Source: Acidimicrobiia bacterium
GTDB taxonomy: Bacteria > Actinomycetota > Acidimicrobiia > Acidimicrobiales > Bin134
Length of the DNA: 64,000 nt
Direction of reading: 5' to 3'
NCBI GenBank assembly: GCA_022825005.1
Contig: JAJDYU010000004.1
Coordinates: forward strand, 1 to 64,000
The notes under the pieces are model-generated. The model worked only from the letters and a program-made list of their open reading frames with translations. It had not been told where the DNA came from and did no database searches. The position numbers and the translations under genes were made by a program. This document shows positions 1 through 6,083 of this stretch, piece after piece. Positions within the stretch are counted from its first letter, which is position 1. Each line of letters begins with the position of its first letter.

Positions 1-346
1 CCAGGCAGTAGCCGTGGACCTGGGCGATGACCGGCTTGGCCAGATCCCAGATGCTCATCCAGCCCTCGGTCACGTGGCGGGGCCACTGGCCCTCGCCGCC
101 GGGGGTGTAGAAGGGCAGCTCGTAGCCCTCGTTGCCCCCGCCCAGGTCGTAGCCGGCCGAGAACGACGGGCCGGCGCCGCAGACGATGCTCACCTTGACG
201 TCGTCGTCTCGGTCGGCCTCTTCCAGCGCTTCGAGAACAGCCCCCCGCAGCGGGTGGATGAGGCTGTTGCGCTTCTCGGGGCGGTTCATGGTGACGCGCC
301 GCACATGGGGACGGGGATTGTCGATCAAGACGATGTTGTCGCTCAT
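1..346 (-). CDS. enoyl-CoA hydratase/isomerase family protein, 5' part only
   Basis: The reverse strand reads from an ATG at 346 without a stop to the left edge, giving about 115 residues, so the gene is cut by the window. The product begins MSDNIVLIDNPRPHVRRVTM and continues with NRPEKRNSL, then SAGYDL (the CoA-binding oxyanion-hole stretch, here in the form FSAGYDLGGGN) and AKPVIAQVHGYC, all typical of the crotonase fold. Crotonases hydrate or isomerise acyl-CoA double bonds in fatty-acid or related degradation; the substrate cannot be told from this fragment. It diverges from the alpha/beta hydrolase at 411, with about 65 bp between the two starts. Confidence 0.88.
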   Translation of the reverse strand, partial: MSDNIVLIDNPRPHVRRVTMNRPEKRNSLIHPLRGAVLEALEEADRDDDVKVSIVCGAGPSFSAGYDLGGGNEGYELPFYTPGGEGQWPRHVTEGWMSIWDLAKPVIAQVHGYCL

Positions 347-410
347 GGCCGCCAACCGTAACCTGCGGGCCGATGTGTGCTCTTACCGCAGCGGCCACAG
401 TTCTTGGGCT

Positions 411-1247
411 ATGAGCGGCCCGATGCTGATCCCCTCGACCAAGGGGGCTCGGGTGGCGCTGCACGACCTGGGGGGCGACGGGCCGACGGTGCTGTTCTGC
501 CACGCCAACGGGTTCTGCGGGCCGATGTGGGCACCGGTGGCTCGGGAATTGGCGTCGATGGCCCGGTGTTGGGCGCTGGACTTCCGGGGCCACGGCGACA
601 GCGTGTCGGGCCCCGACGAGGACTACCACTGGAACGGCATGGCCGACGACGTGCTGGCCGCGGTGGATGCGCTGGATCCCGCGCCCCGGCTGGCGGTGGG
701 CCACTCTTTGGGCGGGGCGTCGATCTTGAAGGCCGAGCAGGCCCGGCCGGGGACCTTCGACCGGGCCTGGGTGTTCGAACCGGTGACCATTCCGGGCCGG
801 ACTGTTCCCCGAGACGGCGTGAACATGCTGGCCGCTATCTCCCGGATGCGGCGGGCGGAATTCGAGTCTCGCCAGGCGGCCTATGACCGCTACGCCTCCA
901 AGCCGCCGCTGAGCCTGTTCGCCCCTGAGGCGCTTCGGGCCTATGTGGACCACGGGCTTCGGGATCTGCCCGGCGGCACGGTTGAGCTGAAGTGCGCGCC
1001 CGACACCGAGGCCAGCATCTTTGAGAACCCCGACCCAGAGGCGTTCCCCCGGCTGGGCGAGGTGGCCACCGCGGTCACCGTGGCGGTGGGCACCGACACC
1101 GACCCGCCAGCCATGGCCGCCCCCCTGGTGGCCGAGGCGCTGCCCAACGCCACCCTGGTGCAATACGACAACCTCACCCACTTCGGCCCCCTCCAAGACC
1201 CACCCCTAATCGCCACCGCCATCGCCGACGCCCTGTTCAAGAGCTGA
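411..1247 (+). CDS. alpha/beta hydrolase
   Basis: A 278-residue single-domain hydrolase. The ATG at 411 gives a normal N-terminus just ahead of the first beta strands; the frame is open further upstream but that part overlaps the divergent crotonase gene. Fold landmarks are an oxyanion-hole segment near VLFCHANGFCG, the DFRGHGDS strand-turn, the nucleophile elbow GHSLGG (serine nucleophile) and a late histidine in LTHFGP. A lid or cap insert of about 80 residues follows the elbow. The family includes esterases, epoxide hydrolases and C-C hydrolases, and the exact substrate is unknown. Fifteen bases separate it from the DUF1761 gene, so co-transcription is likely. Confidence 0.88.
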   Translation: MSGPMLIPSTKGARVALHDLGGDGPTVLFCHANGFCGPMWAPVARELASMARCWALDFRGHGDSVSGPDEDYHWNGMADDVLAAVDALDPAPRLAVGHSLGGASILKAEQARPGTFDRAWVFEPVTIPGRTVPRDGVNMLAAISRMRRAEFESRQAAYDRYASKPPLSLFAPEALRAYVDHGLRDLPGGTVELKCAPDTEASIFENPDPEAFPRLGEVATAVTVAVGTDTDPPAMAAPLVAEALPNATLVQYDNLTHFGPLQDPPLIATAIADALFKS

Positions 1248-1261
1248 GGCATTATGGGGGC

Positions 1262-1687
1262 ATGGACAACATTGATTTCGGCGATCTGAACTACTTGGCG
1301 ATCTTGGTCGCCGTGGTATTCAACCAACTGCTCGGGGCCTTCTGGTACAGCACCTTCGCCAAGCCGTGGATGGCCGAGACCGGGATGACTCAAGAGGACA
1401 TCGAGGGCATGAAGGGCACGCCCCAGCAATGGGTGCCCTATGTGGTGGCCATCGTGCTGGCCATTGTGTTCACCCTGGGGCTGGCACTGTTGGTGCAAGG
1501 CATGGAAGCCGACAACGCCGGCGAGGGCCTCGGCCTAGGGGTGCTGGCCGCAGTCGGCTTCGTGGTCACCTCGCACGGGGTGAACTACGCCTTCGAGGGT
1601 CGCAGCCTGAAGCTGCTGGCCATCAACTCCGGGTACCCGCTGGTCTCCTACGCCGTGATCGGGATCGTGCTGGCGGTTTGGACCTGA
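1262..1687 (+). CDS. DUF1761 family membrane protein
   Basis: A 141-residue protein with about four hydrophobic helices (roughly residues 10-28, 56-78, 88-106 and 120-141). Between helices 1 and 2 is a short polar stretch containing FWYSTFAKPWM, a signature I associate with the DUF1761 family. That family has no established biochemical role. It follows the hydrolase gene closely, and the start has GGGGGC seven bases upstream as a weak ribosome-binding site. Function is not assigned; only the membrane location is a firm prediction. Confidence 0.75.
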   Translation: MDNIDFGDLNYLAILVAVVFNQLLGAFWYSTFAKPWMAETGMTQEDIEGMKGTPQQWVPYVVAIVLAIVFTLGLALLVQGMEADNAGEGLGLGVLAAVGFVVTSHGVNYAFEGRSLKLLAINSGYPLVSYAVIGIVLAVWT

Positions 1688-1758
1688 CAGCCAACTAGGC
1701 GTTCGAACCAGAAATAGCCTTAATGACTAGCGCCTTCGCAAAATATCCACTTGCATTT

Positions 1759-1787
1759 TGCTAGGAATTCATTATGCTTTCCTAGCA
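1759..1787. promoter_or_regulatory. inverted repeat / likely AbiEi operator and promoter
   Basis: Perfect 9-bp arms TGCTAGGAA (1759-1767) and TTCCTAGCA (1779-1787) are separated by 11 bases. The right arm ends on the first base of the antitoxin ATG. A TTGCAT hexamer at 1751 and TATGCT at 1773, 16 bp apart, could be -35 and -10 boxes, which would put transcription start almost at the ATG (leaderless mRNA). AbiEi antitoxins are known to autoregulate by binding inverted repeats in their promoters, so an operator role fits. Confidence 0.6.
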
Positions 1788-2404
1788 TGAAGGGATCGGT
1801 AGCTAAGCAAGTTGCAAGCCATGTGGCAAAAGAGCCAGCGCGGTCGTTTATCGAGGTGAGCAGCGTTAAAGGCTCGCGCAGTGCAGTCGAGTCTGCGTTT
1901 TCGCGTCTTGCCGCGTTAGAAGAGATCACTCGGGTCCGAAAAGGCTTGTACTGGAAGGGCGTGAAGACACCCCTCGGCATGTCGCCGCCACGGGTTGAAG
2001 ACGCAGCGATTGCCATCGGTGGACCAGGTTCTGGGCCAGCAGGAATAGCCGCGGCCCATTGGTTGGGTTTGACTTCACAAGTCCCCTCGACCTACTTGAC
2101 AGCGGTGCCCAAGCAGACACCAAATCCCTGGGAGGGTGTGCGTTTCACGCAGCGCCCGTTCGAACGGCGAATGCGGGGTTTATCGCCATCCGAAGTCGCT
2201 GTGATAGAGGTGCTGCGATCAGGCCCTAGCGTGGTCGAGACAAGATGGGAGCGGCTGGCCGAGGTCATTGCTGAACTGGCGTCAAAGGGAGAAGTGCGGC
2301 CAACGGTCTTGGATGCCCAAATCAATGAGGAACGGGAGCGAAAGGCCCGTTCCCGCTGGTCCGAGTTGTGCCATTCCAATCCGGACATTCTGGCAACTAC
2401 ATGA
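1787..2404 (+). CDS. abiEi: AbiEi-type antitoxin (DUF6088-like)
   Basis: A 205-residue protein starting at the ATG at 1787, immediately after the inverted repeat; an upstream in-frame start at 1751 would run through that repeat and is unlikely. Residues about 5-60 resemble a winged helix (KQVASHVAKEP, then SAVESAFSRLAALEEITRVR and GLYWKG), as in AbiEi/DUF6088 antitoxins that bind DNA and repress their own operon. The central part (GPGSGPAGIAAAHWLGL) is also typical of that family. The stop overlaps the toxin ATG by 4 bp (ATGA), so the two genes are translationally coupled. Base composition is clearly more AT-rich than in the neighbours, consistent with horizontal acquisition. Confidence 0.75.
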   Translation: MKGSVAKQVASHVAKEPARSFIEVSSVKGSRSAVESAFSRLAALEEITRVRKGLYWKGVKTPLGMSPPRVEDAAIAIGGPGSGPAGIAAAHWLGLTSQVPSTYLTAVPKQTPNPWEGVRFTQRPFERRMRGLSPSEVAVIEVLRSGPSVVETRWERLAEVIAELASKGEVRPTVLDAQINEERERKARSRWSELCHSNPDILATT

Positions 2405-3351
2405 GTTGGTCACTGCGTGAGTCACCTGACACGTTGGCCGCTGCCGCCGCTCAGGTGGCGAAGGCTACCGGGATCCCGATGGCGCACATCGAAAAGGACT
2501 TCTGGGTGACTGAGGTCTTGCGCGGTGTCGCTCAGTGCAGCGCCAACACCGGCGTAACCGCTCTGTTCAAGGGTGGTACAAGCCTGTCGAAGGCATACCA
2601 CTTGATTCAGCGGTTCTCAGAAGACGTGGACATCATCGTGGTCACTCCGACTAGCAGCGCCAAAAGGAACAACCAATGCCTGAAGTCGTTCGTATCGGCG
2701 GCTGAGGAGACAACAGGGATAACTGCGAACGTCGATCCCGAGACCGTCACAAGGGGAGTGAAGCGAACTGAACGATTTGCCTACCCAACTGGGTCTCCGC
2801 CCGGCCGGATGCCGCCGGAAGTGAAACTCGAACTCGGCACCAAAGGCGGCGCTATGCCCAGTTCAAAGATAAAGGTATGCAGCTTGCTCGCAGAGCATGG
2901 TCCAGCAGCACATCTCAATGTGGACTTTCTCGAATCCGCCCCGATCCAGATTCACGTACTGGCGCCGGTGCGCACGTTGGTCGAAAAACTGATGATCGTT
3001 CATCACGCGGCATCCGAGGGTGACCCAGATGAGCAGAAGCGTCTTGCTCGGCACTACTACGACATTTGGTGCCTGCTCAACGATCAGGGAACGGTCGCGG
3101 CATTCGCTGAGTCACCAGCCGACACACTCGCTCGAGAAGTTCGAGTCTTCACCAAAGAAGCGGAACTCAAGACAACCCAAAGACCAGAAGACGGATTCGC
3201 TACCTCACCTGCGTTCGACCCCGCATTCTGCGAACCTGCAAGAACAGCGTTTGATCTTGAGGTCATTGATCAGCTGCTTTGGCCCGATGCGCGACGACCT
3301 ACCTTTGAAGAGTGCTGTGAAATAGTCCACAACAACGCTGCGGTTCTCTAG
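2401..3351 (+). CDS. abiEii: AbiEii/AbiGii-type nucleotidyltransferase toxin
   Basis: A 316-residue nucleotidyltransferase-like protein. Near residues 30-40 it has EKDFWVTEVLR, then LFKGGTSLSKAY (GGTS at 58-61), then RFSEDVDI (71-78), the polymerase-beta-like metal site. Further on are LVEKLMIVHHAA and a RHYYDIWCLL segment seen in AbiEii toxins. Family members such as MenT transfer nucleotides to tRNA or other targets and arrest growth, classically aborting phage infection. The ATG overlaps the antitoxin stop (ATGA). All core motifs look intact, so the toxin should be active unless restrained. The next gene, on the opposite strand, is metabolic, so the pair stands alone as a two-gene defence or addiction module. 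Confidence 0.9.
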   Translation: MSWSLRESPDTLAAAAAQVAKATGIPMAHIEKDFWVTEVLRGVAQCSANTGVTALFKGGTSLSKAYHLIQRFSEDVDIIVVTPTSSAKRNNQCLKSFVSAAEETTGITANVDPETVTRGVKRTERFAYPTGSPPGRMPPEVKLELGTKGGAMPSSKIKVCSLLAEHGPAAHLNVDFLESAPIQIHVLAPVRTLVEKLMIVHHAASEGDPDEQKRLARHYYDIWCLLNDQGTVAAFAESPADTLAREVRVFTKEAELKTTQRPEDGFATSPAFDPAFCEPARTAFDLEVIDQLLWPDARRPTFEECCEIVHNNAAVL

Positions 3352-3403
3352 TCGTTCACATGTCGCCGAAGACTCAGATCCCGACAGCTAATGCGGTTTG
3401 GGG

Positions 3404-4645
3404 CTAGAGGATGGCGCCGGATTCTTTCATGGTGGCTATTTGGTCCCAGGGGATGCCGGCTTCTAGGAGGAGGGTTTCGGTGTGCTCGCCGTGTTCGGGG
3501 GCGCGGTCCACGGACACGGGCTGCTCGTTGAACATGGCGGGATTGGCCACGAGCTGGACTTCTTGGCCGGTGCCGGTGGTCATGGCGGGGAGGTAGCCGT
3601 TGGCGATGACCTGGGGGTCTTCGTAGAGTTCGTTGAGGGTTTGGAACGGCACCCACACGCCTTTGAAGTCGGCCAGGGCCTCTTTCCAGTACGACAGGGG
3701 TTGGGATTCGAACACCTCGTCGAGGATGGCGATGCAGACCTCGTTGTTCTCGGCCCGGGCGGCCATGTCTACGAATCGGGGGTCGGTGGCCAGCTCGGGG
3801 CGACCGATGCACTCGCAGAGCTGGGCCCAGTGCTTGTCGGCCTGGAGCAGGATGAAGCTGAGGTAGCGATCGTCGGAGGTGCGGTAAGCATTGACCACCG
3901 GGTTGACCATCTTGGTGCGGTCGCCGGCGGGGAGCCGGTCCATGCCGAAGAGCTTGGCTGCTATGACGAGGGGCGAAAGCTGCCACATGGCCGTGGCCAA
4001 CAGCGACACGTCGATCACCGACGGCTCGCCCGTGGCATTGCGCTGATAGAGGGCCGCGGCGATGGCGCCGGCGGTGGCCATGCCGCCCATGACGTCGCCG
4101 AAGGCGGGAGCGGGCTGGCTCATGGGCCAGCCGTCGGGGCGGGCGGGCAGGGTGGCGCCCATGCCGCCCCGGGCCCAGAAGGAGGCGCCGTCGTAGCCGC
4201 CTTTTTCGGCGTCGGGGCCGTGGGGGCCCTGGCCCGACCCCCGGGCGATGATGATCTGGGGGTTGCGCTCGCGTAGGTCCTCGGTGTCGATGCGGAGCTT
4301 GCGGCGCACCGGGGGCATGTAGTTGGTGAGGAACACATCGGCGGTCTCCACCAGCTTGAGCAGCATCTCCCGGCCGTCGGGGTGGGCCAGGTTCAAGCCG
4401 ATAGAGCGCTTGCCCCGGTTGGGCTGCTCGATCATGAAGTTGACCCCGCCAGCGCCGCCGGGCACGAGGCCGGAGGTAATGAGACCCCGCTGGGGATCGC
4501 CGGTCACCGGGTGCTCCACCTTGATGACGTCGGCCCCCCAGTCGACCAGCACCGACCCGCCGGATGGGATGAACATCCAGCTAGCCACCTCGACTACCCG
4601 GACGCCCTCAAGGGGGCGGCTGGGCGGGGCGGTTTCGTCGCTCAC
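3404..4645 (-). CDS. CoA-transferase family III (CaiB/BaiF)
   Basis: A 413-residue class III CoA-transferase. I place the start at the GTG at 4645, whose TG is shared with the stop TGA of the upstream P450. It opens with LEGVRVVEVASWMFIPSGG and DWGADVIKVEHP, then PNRGKRSIGLNL, the family's CoA-binding N-terminal half. The region GGYDGASFWARGG carries the conserved aspartate expected to form the acyl-CoA anhydride intermediate. These enzymes move CoA between an acyl-CoA donor and a free carboxylic acid, often activating terpenoid, bile-acid or carnitine-like substrates. Co-translation with a P450 and its ferredoxin suggests that a hydroxylated acid, or the acid before oxidation, is activated here. 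It is the last gene of the operon. Confidence 0.9.
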   Translation of the reverse strand: MSDETAPPSRPLEGVRVVEVASWMFIPSGGSVLVDWGADVIKVEHPVTGDPQRGLITSGLVPGGAGGVNFMIEQPNRGKRSIGLNLAHPDGREMLLKLVETADVFLTNYMPPVRRKLRIDTEDLRERNPQIIIARGSGQGPHGPDAEKGGYDGASFWARGGMGATLPARPDGWPMSQPAPAFGDVMGGMATAGAIAAALYQRNATGEPSVIDVSLLATAMWQLSPLVIAAKLFGMDRLPAGDRTKMVNPVVNAYRTSDDRYLSFILLQADKHWAQLCECIGRPELATDPRFVDMAARAENNEVCIAILDEVFESQPLSYWKEALADFKGVWVPFQTLNELYEDPQVIANGYLPAMTTGTGQEVQLVANPAMFNEQPVSVDRAPEHGEHTETLLLEAGIPWDQIATMKESGAIL

Positions 4646-5823
4646 CACACCAGCTCCAGGTTGTCTACTTGGCGGATGCCGGGGCTGTACCTCAGCTCGA
4701 GGCCGTCGGCCAGGCGGTAGTCGGGCACCCGGTCGTGCCACTCTTCCAGCGCCACCCGCAGCTCCATGCGGGCCAGATGCGAGCCCAAACAGCGGTGGAC
4801 GCCGCCGCCGAATCCCAGGTGCTTGTTGGACTCCCGGTCGAAGTCCACCTGGTTTGGGTTGTCCCACACCCGCTCGTCGGTATTGGCCGAGCCGAGCAGC
4901 ACGGTGATGCGGGAGCCCTCCGCGATGGGGCATCCGCTCATCTCGGTGTCGGCTGTGGTGATGCGGGGCACGATGGGCACCGGGCTCTCGTAGCGCAGCA
5001 GCTCCTCGATGGCGTGGGGGATGATGGCCGGGTCGTCGGCCACACGCTGGCGGTGGTCGGGATTCTGGGCCAAATAGGCCACGATGCAGTCCAGCGAGGC
5101 CGAGACGGTGTCGAGCCCGGCCAGGAAGAACAGGTAGCCGATGTCCACCACGTCGTCGCGGCTGAGAGGCTGGCCGTCGACCTTGGCGTCGATGATGGTG
5201 GACAAGAAGTCGTCTTGGCGCTCGGCCATGCGGGCCTCCACCACCTCTTCGAGCACCGCGTAGATCTTCTGGCCGGTGGCCTTCACCATCTCATAGCGCT
5301 CCTCCAGGGAGCGGGCCGGCGGGCGGATGATGCCGTCTTTGAGGGCCAGGAACTCGTCCACCCGGCTGACCGGCAGGCCCAGCAGCTCCACAAAGATGGT
5401 GGAGGGCAGGGGCTCGGCGATGTCGTTATGGAAGTTGCAGTGGCCGTTGTCGGCTACCTCGTCGATGAGCTCCCGGATCAGCTCCCGCACCCGGGGTTCG
5501 TACTTCACCATCTGTTTGGGGGCGAACAGCGGGTCGAGCGCCTTGCGGTGCTTGCTGTGGTGGGGCGGGTCGACCTGCAAGGGAACCAGGGGCCGGGTGT
5601 TGCCGATTTGGACTGCGGAGGAGTCGGAGGAGAACAACTCGGGGGTGCGCAGGGCTGTCATCACGTCTTCGTGGCGGGAAATGGTGAGCGTGCCCGTGGT
5701 GGACCGACCGGACAGCTGGACGACCGGGGTGTTGTCGCGCAGGTCCCGGTAGATGCTCTGTGGATCTACCGCTTCTTCGGGGCGCTCCAGCGTGTAGTGG
5801 GAGTCGGGGGCGGCGTCGGTCAT
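4642..5823 (-). CDS. cytochrome P450
   Basis: A 393-residue soluble class I P450. The I-helix oxygen-activation motif appears as FLAGLDTVSAS, the ExxR motif as EELLRYESP and the heme-cysteine loop as HLGFGGGVHRCLGSHLAR, so the enzyme should be active. The ATG at 5823 overlaps the stop of the 3Fe-4S ferredoxin gene (ATGA), and the end overlaps the CoA-transferase start (GTGA). It is therefore an electron-transfer pair with a dedicated ferredoxin, plus a downstream activating enzyme. No ferredoxin reductase lies nearby, so that partner must be encoded elsewhere. Substrate is unknown; hydrophobic acids or terpenoids are plausible given the CoA-transferase. Confidence 0.95.
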   Translation of the reverse strand: MTDAAPDSHYTLERPEEAVDPQSIYRDLRDNTPVVQLSGRSTTGTLTISRHEDVMTALRTPELFSSDSSAVQIGNTRPLVPLQVDPPHHSKHRKALDPLFAPKQMVKYEPRVRELIRELIDEVADNGHCNFHNDIAEPLPSTIFVELLGLPVSRVDEFLALKDGIIRPPARSLEERYEMVKATGQKIYAVLEEVVEARMAERQDDFLSTIIDAKVDGQPLSRDDVVDIGYLFFLAGLDTVSASLDCIVAYLAQNPDHRQRVADDPAIIPHAIEELLRYESPVPIVPRITTADTEMSGCPIAEGSRITVLLGSANTDERVWDNPNQVDFDRESNKHLGFGGGVHRCLGSHLARMELRVALEEWHDRVPDYRLADGLELRYSPGIRQVDNLELVW

Positions 5824-6023
5824 GAGGTCTCCTCGGTAAGAATGACGGCGTCTTCGGGGCAGTTCATGAATGCCCGGCGGGCCTGGTCGGCCAGCTCGGA
5901 GGGCACGGGGCGCTCGGCGGTGGGCTGGGAGTAGCCGTCGTCGTCGGCCTCGAACAGGTCGGGAGCCAGCATGTAGCAACGCCCGTGCCCTTGACAGAGC
6001 TCGGTGTCAACCCGGATGCGCAT
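5820..6023 (-). CDS. [3Fe-4S]-type ferredoxin
   Basis: A 67-residue ferredoxin of the P450-partner type. Cysteines 10, 16 and 55 remain (CQGHGRC, later NCP), while the position of the fourth cluster ligand is His13. This gives the C-x2-H-x2-C pattern seen in actinobacterial 3Fe-4S ferredoxins that feed P450s. The surface is acidic (EADDDGY, PEDA), as expected for docking. It is the first gene of a three-gene operon and shares four bases with the P450 start, which strongly suggests that it is that enzyme's electron donor. The distance of about 60 bases to the next upstream gene leaves room for a promoter. Confidence 0.92.
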   Translation of the reverse strand: MRIRVDTELCQGHGRCYMLAPDLFEADDDGYSQPTAERPVPSELADQARRAFMNCPEDAVILTEETS

Positions 6024-6083
6024 CAGCGGGCATCGTAGGCCACGCGGCCGAGGTGCGGCTCACGACGGGGTTCACTGCGGGGT

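Noticed and set aside
4669..5934. Long plus-strand open frame opposite the P450 and ferredoxin
   Set aside because: The minus strand encodes recognisable P450 and ferredoxin motifs. The plus frame is a GC-driven shadow with Gly/Val/His-rich text and no domain.
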